This document shows positions 1 to 7,927 of a stretch of 64,000 nt of DNA, one piece after another (position 1 is the stretch's first letter; each line of letters starts with the position of its first letter). Source of the DNA: Aquabacter sp040049275 (GTDB lineage: Bacteria; Pseudomonadota; Alphaproteobacteria; Rhizobiales; Xanthobacteraceae); the NCBI RefSeq assembly GCF_040049275.1, contig NZ_JBDZDT010000001.1, positions 558,001 to 622,000 of the forward strand, in the 5' to 3' direction. The translations under genes were made by a program, and so were the position numbers. The notes under the pieces were generated by a model. That model worked only from the letters and a program-made list of their open reading frames with translations. It was not told where the DNA came from and searched no databases.

Positions 1-355
1 GCTCGGAGGAGCCGGAGATCAGGATCATGGGGAAGCAGTTGGTGGTGGCGTTGGCCAGCGCGGTGAGGCCGTTCAGGAAGCCGGGCGCCGACACGGTCAG
101 GCAGATGCCGGGCTTCTTGGTGAGGAAGCCGGCGATGGCGGCCGCGTTGCCGGCATTCTGCTCGTGGCGGAAGGAGATCACGCGGATGCCTTCGGCCTGC
201 GCCATGCGGCCGAGATCGGTGATCGGAATGCCGGGCACGCCGTAAATGGTTTCGATGCCGTTGAGCTTGAGCGCGTCGATGACGAGATGGAAGCCGTCGG
301 TCAGCTCCTGCTCGTGGGCCACGTTTGCATCAATGCTCTGTGCTAGTGCGGACAT
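1..355 (-). CDS. oxc: Oxalyl-CoA decarboxylase, N-terminal part (cut by window edge)
   Basis: Only the first 118 codons are present; the gene continues past base 1. The protein is a thiamine-diphosphate enzyme. The family converts oxalyl-CoA to formyl-CoA and CO2 in oxalate catabolism in the cytoplasm. The N-terminus follows known oxalyl-CoA decarboxylases closely from memory: ELTDGFH near residue 17, YGVPGIPITDL near 38, FRHEQNAG near 62 and LTVSAPGFLNGL near 86. Glu65 in RHEQ is the expected cofactor-activating glutamate. The start is ATG at 355, with GGGAGA just upstream. It lies downstream of a GntR regulator transcribed the same way, which may control it. Other ThDP enzymes such as acetolactate synthase fit less well because the GIPIT and PGFLNGL segments are typical of the oxalyl-CoA group. 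Confidence 0.88.
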   Translation of the reverse strand, partial: MSALAQSIDANVAHEQELTDGFHLVIDALKLNGIETIYGVPGIPITDLGRMAQAEGIRVISFRHEQNAGNAAAIAGFLTKKPGICLTVSAPGFLNGLTALANATTNCFPMILISGSSE

Positions 356-420
356 CCGCTTTCTCCCGGAAAATCTTTAGCTGTACCGTTTCGGTCGCTT
401 TCCCGTCTTCGCCACGAAGG

Positions 421-1122
421 CTATTCCGGAAAAACCCCGTGCTTCTCGACGTGGGCCGCAAGGCCCATCGTGTGTTCCCGCACCAGACGCTCGGACAGGT
501 CGGAATTGCCGCCTTCCAGCGCGTCGATGATGGCCGTGTGCTCGCGGATGGAGGTCTCGGACCTGTTCTCCTGGCGGATCGACACCGCGCGGATGGCGCG
601 CATGTGAAGGAACAGGTTCTGGGTCATGTCCACGATCAGGTTGCAGCCGCCCATGCGGATGATTGCCTGGTGGAAGGCGATGTTGGCCTGCGAGTATTCG
701 TGCATGTGGGCCGCGAGCGGCTCCTTTTCGAACTCGTCGAACAGGCGGCGCAGGCCCTTGATGTCGGCGCTCGTGGCGCGGGTCGCGGCGAGACGCGCGG
801 CCATGCCTTCGAGCGCGGCCCAGACAGTGATCATCTCGATGATCTGGCGCTTGGTCTTGCGCACCACGAAGATGCCCCGGCGCGGCACGGAGCGCACGAA
901 GCCCTCCTGCTCGAGCACCGTCATGGCTTCGCGGATGGGGGTGCGCGACACGCCGAGATCTTCGGAGAGCTGACGCTCGTCCAGGCGGAATTCGGTGGTG
1001 GACCCGTAAATGTCCATCTCGGTGATTGCCCGCTTCAACGCATCGTAAGCCAGCATGCGAAGGCTGGAACTGGCTCCCAGCGGCTCCACATTCAGCTTTG
1101 GTGTGTCGGCAACCTGCTGCAC
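421..1122 (-). CDS. GntR-family regulator, FCD subfamily
   Basis: This is a 233-residue DNA-binding repressor or activator. An N-terminal winged helix-turn-helix (about residues 51-77, with LSEDLGVSRTPIREA) is followed by an all-helical FCD ligand domain carrying the usual scattered His and Asp residues (FHQAI, REHTAII, AAHVEKH). I chose GTG at 1122 because AGGGAAGGGA lies five bases upstream; an ATG at 1209 would add 29 residues with no similar ribosome site. It sits between oxc and a tctCBA operon, all on the minus strand, so control of organic-acid or oxalate use is a reasonable guess. A palindromic ATAC-N8-GTAT at 1177-1192 lies 55 bases upstream and could be its own operator. The ligand is unknown. 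Confidence 0.85.
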   Translation of the reverse strand: MQQVADTPKLNVEPLGASSSLRMLAYDALKRAITEMDIYGSTTEFRLDERQLSEDLGVSRTPIREAMTVLEQEGFVRSVPRRGIFVVRKTKRQIIEMITVWAALEGMAARLAATRATSADIKGLRRLFDEFEKEPLAAHMHEYSQANIAFHQAIIRMGGCNLIVDMTQNLFLHMRAIRAVSIRQENRSETSIREHTAIIDALEGGNSDLSERLVREHTMGLAAHVEKHGVFPE

Positions 1123-1176
1123 GGTGTTCCCTTCCCTATGGCCGGCACCTTCTATCGGGCGCGCGCCGTCGGTGAA

Positions 1177-1192
1177 ATACTGTGTACTGTAT
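1177..1192. promoter_or_regulatory. Candidate operator upstream of the GntR gene
   Basis: The 16-base sequence ATACTGTGTACTGTAT has inverted ATAC/GTAT ends, and lies 55-70 bases before the GTG start of the GntR gene. FCD regulators commonly bind short AT-flanked palindromes near their own promoters. Assignment is by position and symmetry only. Confidence 0.35.
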
Positions 1193-1301
1193 GCTAGCGC
1201 GCGACGCAATCCCCTCTGAGGGAAAGGCGCAAAGCGCTGCGAATGCTCGTTCCGCGTCTGTCTTGACCTTTGGGCAGGATGTGCCTGCCTCTCCCCCGGA
1301 A

Positions 1302-1346
1302 AACCGCTTCGAGGGAAGCGGCCCGGCGCAATGTGGCGCCGGGCCG
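1302..1346 (-). terminator. Likely terminator after tctA
   Basis: Read on the minus strand just beyond the tctA stop, an 11-bp GC stem (1319-1329 with 1336-1346, loop of six) is followed by a second small hairpin (CCGCTTC/GAAGCGG) and then TTTT. This is a plausible rho-independent terminator closing the tctCBA operon. Confidence 0.55.
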
Positions 1347-1365
1347 TCGTCTTACTTGGCCAGCC

Positions 1366-2880
1366 TCACTCGGCGGCGGCCGGACGGGCACCGCCCATGA
1401 GGCGCTGCTTCAGCATGCTCAGCACCGGCCAGAACAGCATGACCAGCGCCAGGGTGACGATGGAGCCGACCAGGGGGTTCGACCAGAAGATGCCGAGATT
1501 GCCCTGGCTGACCAGCATGGCCTGGCGGAAGGAGCTCTCCGCCATGTCGCCCAGCACAAGCGCCAGAACCAGCGGCGCCAGCGGATAGTCCAGCTTCTTG
1601 AAGACATAGCCGACGACGCCGAAGATCAACATGACCGCGATGTCGAGAGCCGCATTGTGCACCGTGTAGGCACCCACCGCGCAGATCACCAGGATGATGG
1701 GCGCGATGACGCTGAACGGGATGCGCAGGATCGCGGCAAACAGCGGCACGGTGGTGAGCACCACGATCAGGCCGGCGATGTTGCCGAGATAGATGGAGGC
1801 GATGAGGCCCCACACGAAGTCCTTCTGCTCCACGAACAGGAGCGGACCCGGCTGGAGACCCCAGATGAGCAGGCCGCCCAGCAGCACCGCAGCGGTGGGC
1901 GAGCCGGGGATGCCGAGGGTCAGCATCGGCAGCAGCGCCGAGGTGCCGGCCGCATGGGCCGCCACTTCCGGCATCACGACGCCTTCCAGCTCGCCCTTGC
2001 CGAAGTTGTTCCCGTTCTTGGAGAACTTCTTGGCGAGGCCGTAGCTCATGAAGGAGGCCGGGGTGGCGCCGCCGGGGGTGATGCCCATCCAGCAGCCGAC
2101 CGCCGCAGAGCGGATCATGCCGACCCAGTACTTGGGCAGCTGGGCCCAGGTCTGGAACACCACCTTGGCGTTGATCTTCGCGCTCTTGCCCTTGAAGGCG
2201 AGGCCCTCTTCCATGGTGAGGAGGATTTCGCCGACGCCGAACAGGCCGATGACCGCCACCAGGAAGTCGAAGCCGCGCAGCAGCTCCACCGAACCGAAGG
2301 TCATGCGCAGCTGGCCGGTCACCGTGTCGATGCCCACCGCCGCGAGCGCGAAGCCCAGCGTCATGGCTGCGAGCACCTTGAAGGGCGATTCTCGGCCCAT
2401 GCCCACGAAGGAGCAGAAGGTGAGCAGGTAGACTGCGAAGAATTCGGCGGGGCCGAACTGCAGCGCGAACTTGGCGATCATGGGGGCGAGGAAGGTGATG
2501 AGCAGCACCGCCACGAAGGCGCCGATGAAGGAGCCGGTGAACGCGCCGGTAAGCGCCTCGCCCGCTTTACCCTTCTGGGCCATGGGGTGCCCGTCGAATG
2601 TGGTCGCCACTGACCATGGTTCGCCGGGAATGTTGAACAGCACCGAGGTGATGGCGCCGCCGAACAAGGCCCCCCAATAGATGGAGGAGAGCATGATGAT
2701 CGCCGAGACCGGCGACATGGAAAAGGTGAGCGGCAGGAGGATCGCGACGCCATTGGCGCCGCCGAGACCCGGCAGCACGCCGATGAGCACGCCCAATGCG
2801 ATACCAACGAACATGTAGACGATGTTCATTGGATCAGCGAGGACGCTGAAACCTCCGATAAGGGATGTGAGCGCTTCCAC
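1366..2880 (-). CDS. tctA: TctA-family tripartite tricarboxylate transporter permease
   Basis: This 504-residue inner-membrane protein is the large permease of a TTT uptake system, which moves carboxylates delivered by a periplasmic TctC protein. It is almost wholly hydrophobic, with about 11-12 membrane segments, and has the two family glycine motifs of the internal repeat: PGLGGANG near residue 38 and GITPGGATPASF near 245. Length is normal. It is the last gene of a tctC-tctB-tctA order on the minus strand. The start at 2880 follows a 145-base gap from tctB. The substrate cannot be read from the sequence; citrate-like, aromatic or dicarboxylate substrates are all known for the family. Confidence 0.93.
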   Translation of the reverse strand: MEALTSLIGGFSVLADPMNIVYMFVGIALGVLIGVLPGLGGANGVAILLPLTFSMSPVSAIIMLSSIYWGALFGGAITSVLFNIPGEPWSVATTFDGHPMAQKGKAGEALTGAFTGSFIGAFVAVLLITFLAPMIAKFALQFGPAEFFAVYLLTFCSFVGMGRESPFKVLAAMTLGFALAAVGIDTVTGQLRMTFGSVELLRGFDFLVAVIGLFGVGEILLTMEEGLAFKGKSAKINAKVVFQTWAQLPKYWVGMIRSAAVGCWMGITPGGATPASFMSYGLAKKFSKNGNNFGKGELEGVVMPEVAAHAAGTSALLPMLTLGIPGSPTAAVLLGGLLIWGLQPGPLLFVEQKDFVWGLIASIYLGNIAGLIVVLTTVPLFAAILRIPFSVIAPIILVICAVGAYTVHNAALDIAVMLIFGVVGYVFKKLDYPLAPLVLALVLGDMAESSFRQAMLVSQGNLGIFWSNPLVGSIVTLALVMLFWPVLSMLKQRLMGGARPAAAE

Positions 2881-3025
2881 TATATTCCTCCCCAGGTCCC
2901 CTGCGGTCGTTGCGCGGGGCGGCGGGTGATGTTTTCGGTTGGGGTGCCCCGTTGCACGGGCCGCGGCTGAGCCTGCGGCCGTCCGGGGTCTTTGCCTTGG
3001 GGCCGCCCCATCCGGGGCGGCGGGA

Positions 3026-3532
3026 TCAGTAGCCCAGCGCGGCCTCGATCGGTCCCTTGGGCAGCGGCACCAGGAACCAGATCTCGAACATCACGAACAG
3101 GACGAGGGGGACGCCAACGGCGACCGGAAGGATGATCTGCAGCTTGTACTTGCCGAGCCACCACATGAAGAAGGCGATGAAGATGATCGACGCCACGTAG
3201 ATGCCGATGAAGTTGATGGCCACCACATAGACGATGGTGGGCACCAGAACCTTCAGCACCGAGCCGAACTGCTCGCGATCGACGAAATTGGCGAGGTTTG
3301 GGGTCTTGGTGACGATGTTCGTCACCAGCGTGCCGGCGCTGGCGATGAACATGATCAGGCCGACGTAGAAGGGAAAGTAGCCGGCCTGCGGACCATCCGA
3401 GGCCCAGCGCGCGCCGACGCGCCAGCTATCCACCATCACCAGCACTGCAAGGGCCATGAACAGCAACGCGACGACGACGTCCATGGTGCGGATGGAGACG
3501 GTGTGTTCAGACTTATCGGTTTCAGTTGCCAT
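3026..3532 (-). CDS. tctB: TctB-family small permease subunit
   Basis: This 168-residue protein has four predicted membrane helices (about residues 18-36, 50-68, 93-125 and 130-160). It matches the small, poorly conserved TctB subunit in size and in its position between tctC and tctA. I placed the start at ATG 3532 (MATETDKSEH), which has AGGACG upstream; an in-frame ATG at 3604 would add 24 residues running through a 13-base tandem repeat and is unlikely. It should form the membrane complex with TctA. Confidence 0.85.
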   Translation of the reverse strand: MATETDKSEHTVSIRTMDVVVALLFMALAVLVMVDSWRVGARWASDGPQAGYFPFYVGLIMFIASAGTLVTNIVTKTPNLANFVDREQFGSVLKVLVPTIVYVVAINFIGIYVASIIFIAFFMWWLGKYKLQIILPVAVGVPLVLFVMFEIWFLVPLPKGPIEAALGY

Positions 3533-3584
3533 GACTGACGTCCTGTCGAAGAAGACTTGGGCCAAGGAAAGCTTGGGCCAGGAA

Positions 3585-3622
3585 GCCGCAATATTCGGCC
3601 GCAATATTCGGCCGCGATGTTC
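3585..3622. repeat. 13-base tandem repeat before tctB
   Basis: GCCGCAATATTCG occurs twice in succession (3585-3597, 3598-3610), followed by a degenerate third copy. It lies in the tctC-tctB gap, 50-90 bases upstream of the tctB start. No function is evident; it may be slippage, or affect the intercistronic transcript. Confidence 0.6.
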
Positions 3623-3675
3623 CCAGAAGGCGGGCGATCATGCCGCCGGCCGTAAAGATCAGCCGGGATAATGAT

Positions 3676-3709
3676 CCCGCCGCGCAGGGCGCACGCCCCG
3701 CGCGGCGGG
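3676..3709 (-). terminator. Intercistronic hairpin after tctC
   Basis: A perfect 10-bp stem (CCCGCCGCGC with GCGCGGCGGG) around a 14-base loop lies eight bases past the tctC stop on the minus strand. There is no T-run, so it probably acts as an mRNA-stabilising or partial terminator. That would keep tctC mRNA more abundant than tctBA, as is common in binding-protein operons. Confidence 0.45.
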
Positions 3710-3716
3710 CATCGCA

Positions 3717-4730
3717 TCACTTGGCGATGAAGCCGGCATTCTCCATCAGGGAGCGGTGGCTCTCCGCCGCCTTGCCGAGCCAGGCCTTGTATTCCTCGCC
3801 GGTCAGCATGGTGGTGTTGAAGGCGCCCTTCTCCATGAAGTCCTTCCACTCAGCCGTGTCGCGCACCTTCTTGAACAGGTTCACGTAATAGTCGACCTGG
3901 TCCTTGGTGACCTTGGGCGCCATGAAGATGCCGCGCAACATCAGGTATTCGATGTCGAGGCCACCTTCCTTGCAGGTGGGGATGTCACCCCAGGACTTGC
4001 CGCTGGCCACCGGCTCCTTGTAGGGCAGGCGCGTGGTGTCGAACACGCAGATCGGCTTCAGCTCGCCGGCACGCCACTGCGACACGGCCTCGATGGGGTT
4101 GTTGACCGAGGAGGTCACATGCCCGCCCACCAGCTGGGCCGCCACGTCTCCACCGCCCTTGTAAGGGACGTAGATGAACTTCGAGCCGGTCTTCTGCTCG
4201 ATGGCGGCGGTGATGATCTGGTCTTCCTGCTTGGAGCCAGTGCCACCCATCTTGAACTCGCCGCCCGGCGCCGCGCCCTTGAGCGCGGCGAGGTAGCCCT
4301 TCACGTCGTCATAGGGCGCCTTGGCGTTCACCCACAGGACGAACTCGTCGAGCGCCAGCATGGCGACGGGGGTGAGGTCGTCCCACTTGAACGGCACGCC
4401 GGTGGCGAGCGGCGTGGTGAACAGGTTCGAGAGGGTGATGACGATCTTGTTGGGATTGCCGGCCGAGCCCTTCATGTCGAGGAAGCCCTCGGCACCGGCG
4501 CCGCCGGACTTGTTGATGACCACCAGAGACTGAGTCATCAGATTGTTCTTCTGGATGATGCCCTGAAGCATGCGCGCCATCTGGTCGGCGCCACCGCCCG
4601 TGCCCGCGGGGACGATGAATTCCACCGTCTTGGTGGGCTCCCAGGCCAAAGCTGAGAGGGGCGTGAACGCCGCGACGGCGGCGCAGACTGCTGCGAATCG
4701 CTTCGCGGACTTGGCAAAAGCCGAATGCAT
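3717..4730 (-). CDS. tctC: TctC-family periplasmic solute-binding protein
   Basis: This 337-residue exported protein belongs to the Bug/TctC family and should capture the TTT transporter substrate in the periplasm. Residues 1-29 form a signal peptide with a basic start, hydrophobic core and cleavage near ALAW. Mature features include EFIVPAGTGGGADQMARML near residue 38, the usual place of the first ligand loop. ATG 4730 has GGGAGG upstream. It is first in the tctCBA operon. A 575-base AT-rich regulatory region precedes it, containing several ATACATT motifs. The substrate is unknown. Confidence 0.9.
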   Translation of the reverse strand: MHSAFAKSAKRFAAVCAAVAAFTPLSALAWEPTKTVEFIVPAGTGGGADQMARMLQGIIQKNNLMTQSLVVINKSGGAGAEGFLDMKGSAGNPNKIVITLSNLFTTPLATGVPFKWDDLTPVAMLALDEFVLWVNAKAPYDDVKGYLAALKGAAPGGEFKMGGTGSKQEDQIITAAIEQKTGSKFIYVPYKGGGDVAAQLVGGHVTSSVNNPIEAVSQWRAGELKPICVFDTTRLPYKEPVASGKSWGDIPTCKEGGLDIEYLMLRGIFMAPKVTKDQVDYYVNLFKKVRDTAEWKDFMEKGAFNTTMLTGEEYKAWLGKAAESHRSLMENAGFIAK

Positions 4731-4884
4731 TCTGATTTCCTCCCGGATCGCCCGCCTTCTTCATGAGACGGATTGCGTGACGTAACACATTGAACAAACG
4801 ATATTATTGCCACTCTGGCTAGGAGCGGATTTGGAAAGAGTATATTGTATGTCACCTCTCCGCAACGGAAATTAGCGATGCTGA

Positions 4885-4929
4885 ATTCAGTGCGCTGAAT
4901 ACATTCATCTGATATTTGAAATACATTAT
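4885..4929. promoter_or_regulatory. Candidate operator cluster upstream of tctC
   Basis: An inverted repeat (ATTCAG/CTGAAT, 4885-4900) runs into ATACATTC (4899-4906) and ATACATTAT (4921-4929). The two ATACATT units start 22 bases apart, about two helical turns, as expected for a protein binding one face of DNA. Similar ATACATT words lie before the ketopantoate-reductase-like gene and the second GntR gene. Confidence 0.35.
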
Positions 4930-5122
4930 TTCACGAGCATCAGTAACGGCATCCCCTGCGTCACCGTTACGGCATGCCGCAAAGCAACATATGCGCGCAG
5001 ACCACGGCCGGGGCGCTTTCCTCTTAGGCAGGGAAAGTTGGCATGCTGCGCCGGCGAAGAAGATGCGCCGCACTACGTCTTTCGATCAAAGCTGGGGATA
5101 CATCCACCTTAGGGCGTACACG

Positions 5123-5157
5123 ACGGCCCCGCGCCCATGAGGCGCCCGCGGGGCCGT
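5123..5157 (-). terminator. Hairpin downstream of the IclR gene
   Basis: An 11-bp perfect GC stem (ACGGCCCCGCG with CGCGGGGCCGT, loop of 13) lies 149 bases past the IclR stop. There is no T-run on the minus strand, so it is only a possible terminator. Confidence 0.35.
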
Positions 5158-5305
5158 GCAGGTGCACCCCACCGGCGCGTGTGAGCGCGCGAGGCGCAGG
5201 CCGTGGAGTGACGACCGCCCGCGCCTTGCGTGGCGGCCGGGACCAGCGCTCAGCGCGCCGCATCGCCGGCCTGTGACGAGCTCTCCCCGGGCTGGCGCGC
5301 CGGCC

Positions 5306-6151
5306 TCACCGATACGCCACGAATTCCGGCGGCAGGGTCTCGTCGGCGCCGGAATAAAGCCGCGTCATCTGGTCGGCGGCGGCGACGATGCGGCGGCCCA
5401 GACGCTCCACGCGGTCATTGCTCATGCGCACGGAAGGGCCGGACACGGAGACCGCGCCGATGGGCTCTTTCCACTCGTTGAAGATGGGCGCAGCCACGGA
5501 CCGCATGCCCGCCGTGTGCTCCTCCTCGTCCACTGCATAGCCGCGCTCGGAGATGCGGGCGAGGTCGTCCACCAGCTCGCGCTCGGACCTATGGGTGCGC
5601 ACGGTGAAGGCCTCGTAGCGGATCTGCGCCAGGCATGCGCCCCGGAAGGCGGGGCTGGCAGAGGCGAGGATGGCCTTGCCGGCAGCGGAGGCGTGCAGCG
5701 GCAGGCGCGCGCCAAGGCGGAAGAAGGCGCGCACGGGCGAATGCCCCTCGGCCTGCCCCACCACCACCAGCTCGTTGCCGTCGAACATGGCGAGGTTCAC
5801 GGTCTCCTCGGTCTCGTGCAGCAGCCGGCGGATCACCGGACGGCCCACGTCCGGCAGCTTGCGGATGCGCAGATAGGCGGCGCCGATGCGGAACAGGCCG
5901 AGACCCACGGTCCAGAGCCCGTTCTCCTGGTCGTGATTGACCAGTTGGCGCTTCTGGAGCGTCGCCAGCAGGCGATGCACCGTGGAGGCGGGCAGCTCGG
6001 CCTTCTTGGCGATCTCACTGAGGCTCATGCCATCGGCTTCCGCCAGCACGCGCAGGAGCGCGATGGCCCGGTCCAGCGACTGGACCTCGCCGCCATCGAC
6101 AGCCGAAGCTGGCCGGCCCCGGCGCCGGGGCGCGATGTTCTGGTCCTCCAT
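5306..6151 (-). CDS. IclR-family transcriptional regulator
   Basis: This is a 281-residue regulator with an N-terminal winged helix-turn-helix (residues 42-70, SLSEIAKKAELPASTVHRLL) and a C-terminal IclR effector domain (about 95-270). The effector domain has the typical LPLHASAAGKAILA and SVAAPIFNEWKEPIGAVSVSG segments. The tail before the HTH is basic (RRRGRP). I placed the start at ATG 6151 because GGAGGAGG precedes it; the frame is open to 6247 without a better site. It is transcribed away from a ketopantoate-reductase-like gene, and palindromes at 6249-6272 lie between them, so it probably controls that gene and itself. Confidence 0.9.
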   Translation of the reverse strand: MEDQNIAPRRRGRPASAVDGGEVQSLDRAIALLRVLAEADGMSLSEIAKKAELPASTVHRLLATLQKRQLVNHDQENGLWTVGLGLFRIGAAYLRIRKLPDVGRPVIRRLLHETEETVNLAMFDGNELVVVGQAEGHSPVRAFFRLGARLPLHASAAGKAILASASPAFRGACLAQIRYEAFTVRTHRSERELVDDLARISERGYAVDEEEHTAGMRSVAAPIFNEWKEPIGAVSVSGPSVRMSNDRVERLGRRIVAAADQMTRLYSGADETLPPEFVAYR

Positions 6152-6248
6152 GGGCCTCCTCCGCCGGCCGCTTTCGGGTGCGGTCCGATGGCGCCCAAAT
6201 GGCGTGATTTCCCTGCGTTCGGCAAGGTGCGCGCTCACCTGCGGCAAT

Positions 6249-6272
6249 TTTCCATATTACGGAAATATTTCC
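6249..6272. promoter_or_regulatory. Candidate IclR operator between divergent genes
   Basis: TTTCC-N7-GGAAA (6249-6265) overlaps the perfect 12-base palindrome GGAAATATTTCC (6261-6272), so three alternating TTTCC/GGAAA half-sites lie in 24 bases. The site is about 100 bases from each divergent start. IclR regulators usually bind palindromes in such spaces. Confidence 0.5.
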
Positions 6273-6365
6273 CACAAATATCCTGAGGCCCAAGACCAAG
6301 CACGCGGCACCATAGCCGCTAGCCTGGCATACATTATACGGCATCAACGATACGGGAGGATCGCC

Positions 6366-7400
6366 ATGAAGGTTTGCATCTATGGCGCGGGCGCCATCGG
6401 CGGCTATTTGGGCGTTCAGCTGGCCGAGGCCGGCGCGGAAGTCAGCCTTGTGGCCCGTGGCCCGCACCTCGAAGCCATGAAGCAGAACGGCGTGAAGCTG
6501 CTGATCGGCGGCGAGGAGCGTGTCGCCAAGGTGCACGCCACGGACGATCCGGCCGAGCTCGGCCCCCAGGACTACGTCTTCATCGCGCTCAAGGCCCATT
6601 CGGTGCCGAGCGTGGTGGACCGCATGCGCCCGCTTTTGGGCAACGACACCAGCGTCGTCACCGCCGTGAACGGCGTGCCCTATTGGTATTTCTACAAGCA
6701 TGGCGGCGCCCTTGAGGGCCGCACGCTGGAGAGCATCGATCCCGGTGGAAAGCAGTGGGACGTGCTGCGCCCCGAGCGCGCCATCGGCTGCATCGTCTAT
6801 CCCGCCACCGAGGTGGTGGCGCCGGGCGTGATCCAGCACGTCTATGGCGACAAATTCCCCATCGGCGAGCCCTCGGGCGAGAAGACCGAGCGGGTGGAGC
6901 GGCTCAGCGAGATCATGGGCAAGGCGAAGCTGCGCGCGCCGGTGCTGACCAACATCCGCGACGAGCTGTGGCTGAAGCTGTGGGGCAATCTCTGCTTCAA
7001 CCCCATCAGCGCCCTCACACACGCCACCCTCGACGTGATCGCGACGGACCCCGACACCCGCGCCGTGGCCAAGGCCATGATGCAGGAGGCGGAGACGGTC
7101 GCCCGCCGGCTCGGCGTCAATTTCCGTGTGGATGTGGAGCGGCGCATCGATGGCGCGGGCGCCGTGGGCGCCCACAAGACCTCCATGCTCCAGGACCTGG
7201 AGCGCGACCGCCCCATGGAGATCGACCCGCTGGTGACGGCGGTCCAGGAGATGGGCCGCCTTCTGGAGCAGCCCACGCCGACCCTGGATGTGGTGCTGGC
7301 CCTGGTGCGCCAGCGCGCCGCCATGGCGGGGCTCGGCGGGCACCTGTCCACCCCGCCTCTGACGGCGGCGAACCTGCCCGGCGCGGATACCCGGCACTGA
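6366..7400 (+). CDS. Ketopantoate reductase family oxidoreductase
   Basis: This 344-residue NAD(P)H-dependent reductase belongs to the ApbA/PanE family. It has the nucleotide-binding loop GAGAIGG near residues 8-14 and the ELWLKLWGN segment holding the expected catalytic Lys (Lys204) in the C-terminal helical domain, followed by NPISALT. It is longer than typical PanE (about 300 residues) and has its own IclR regulator. I therefore infer reduction of a catabolic 2-oxo acid or related substrate, not pantothenate synthesis, though true PanE cannot be excluded. ATG 6366 has GGAGGATC upstream. A 22-bp hairpin beyond the stop terminates it. Confidence 0.82.
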   Translation: MKVCIYGAGAIGGYLGVQLAEAGAEVSLVARGPHLEAMKQNGVKLLIGGEERVAKVHATDDPAELGPQDYVFIALKAHSVPSVVDRMRPLLGNDTSVVTAVNGVPYWYFYKHGGALEGRTLESIDPGGKQWDVLRPERAIGCIVYPATEVVAPGVIQHVYGDKFPIGEPSGEKTERVERLSEIMGKAKLRAPVLTNIRDELWLKLWGNLCFNPISALTHATLDVIATDPDTRAVAKAMMQEAETVARRLGVNFRVDVERRIDGAGAVGAHKTSMLQDLERDRPMEIDPLVTAVQEMGRLLEQPTPTLDVVLALVRQRAAMAGLGGHLSTPPLTAANLPGADTRH

Positions 7401-7426
7401 GGGGCTGCGCCCCCTGAAGAAACATT

Positions 7427-7449
7427 ATGCCCGGGCCTGGCCCGGGCAT
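7427..7449. repeat. GC palindrome after the reductase gene
   Basis: ATGCCCGGG-CCTGG-CCCGGGCAT is a perfect 9-bp inverted repeat with a five-base centre, lying 27 bases after the stop. It resembles the family A intergenic palindromes of this window. Confidence 0.6.
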
Positions 7450-7470
7450 TCCGCCGCGAAGGCGCTTCTG

Positions 7471-7519
7471 ACGCTCCCACGAAACGGCCGGGTCAAGCCC
7501 GGCCGTTTCGTGGGAGCGT
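7471..7519. terminator. 22-bp perfect inverted repeat, bidirectional terminator
   Basis: Arms 7471-7492 and 7498-7519 are perfectly complementary over 22 bases around the loop TCAAG. The core, GGCCGGG-TCAAG-CCCGGCC, is that of the family A repeats. It lies between the ends of two convergent genes, so a bidirectional terminator is likely, although T-runs are weak. Confidence 0.6.
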
Positions 7520-7543
7520 TATGCGTTTAAAGGCGGGAATCCC

Positions 7544-7663
7544 TCACTCGGCAGCGATGGCAATCGCCGCGCCGGTCGCGGAGACGTCTCCGGTGGAGAG
7601 CGCCACACCGGTGAGCGCGTAACCGAGGATGAGGGCGGCGAAGACAGCGATGCGCTTCAGCAT
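7544..7663 (-). CDS. Small exported or membrane peptide, 39 residues
   Basis: This very short gene encodes MLKRIAVFAALILGYALTGV followed by 19 mostly small residues and an acidic end. A basic start and hydrophobic stretch at residues 5-22 look like a signal peptide or single membrane helix. ATG 7663 has AGAGAG upstream, and a strong hairpin lies just past the stop, as for a real transcript. I recognise no family; function unknown. It could be a chance frame, but the hydrophobic N-terminus, ribosome site and terminator together favour a real small protein. Confidence 0.45.
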   Translation of the reverse strand: MLKRIAVFAALILGYALTGVALSTGDVSATGAAIAIAAE

Positions 7664-7927
7664 GGAACTCTCTTGAACAGACAGGGACATCTGCGCCAGC
7701 GCGCAATAAAGGCACGCTGCGCCACAGAGGTTCCCAATTGGTTAAACCGCGCACCTGGATGCTGCTTCGCACCAGGCACCTTTTCGAAGACGGTTAATGC
7801 GCGAGCCCGGCCGTATGTTCCACGCGGCTTTGCGCCGCGCCGTCCGCACGTTCGTACCAGCCCTGGACAGATGACGATCCCGCGTCTACTCCCAGCCAGC
7901 CTTCCAGCCGCAAAGAACCCCTTTTCC

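Larger units (their letters stand above)
4731..5305. other. Long intergenic region upstream of tctC
   Basis: No convincing gene is visible in these 575 bases. The tctC-proximal part (about 4790-4935) is AT-rich for this genome and should hold the promoter. It contains ATTCAG-TGCG-CTGAAT (4885-4900) and two ATACATT motifs starting 22 bases apart (4899 and 4921). The far part is GC-rich and holds a hairpin at 5123-5157 behind the IclR gene. Confidence 0.6.

Noticed and set aside
3717..4730. Assigning a citrate substrate to tctCBA
   Set aside because: TctC-family specificity varies widely and no ligand-specific residues can be read from sequence alone.
5304..6247. Longer form of the IclR protein starting at 6247
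   Set aside because: The extra 32 residues are Arg-rich with no ribosome site, whereas ATG 6151 has GGAGGAGG upstream.
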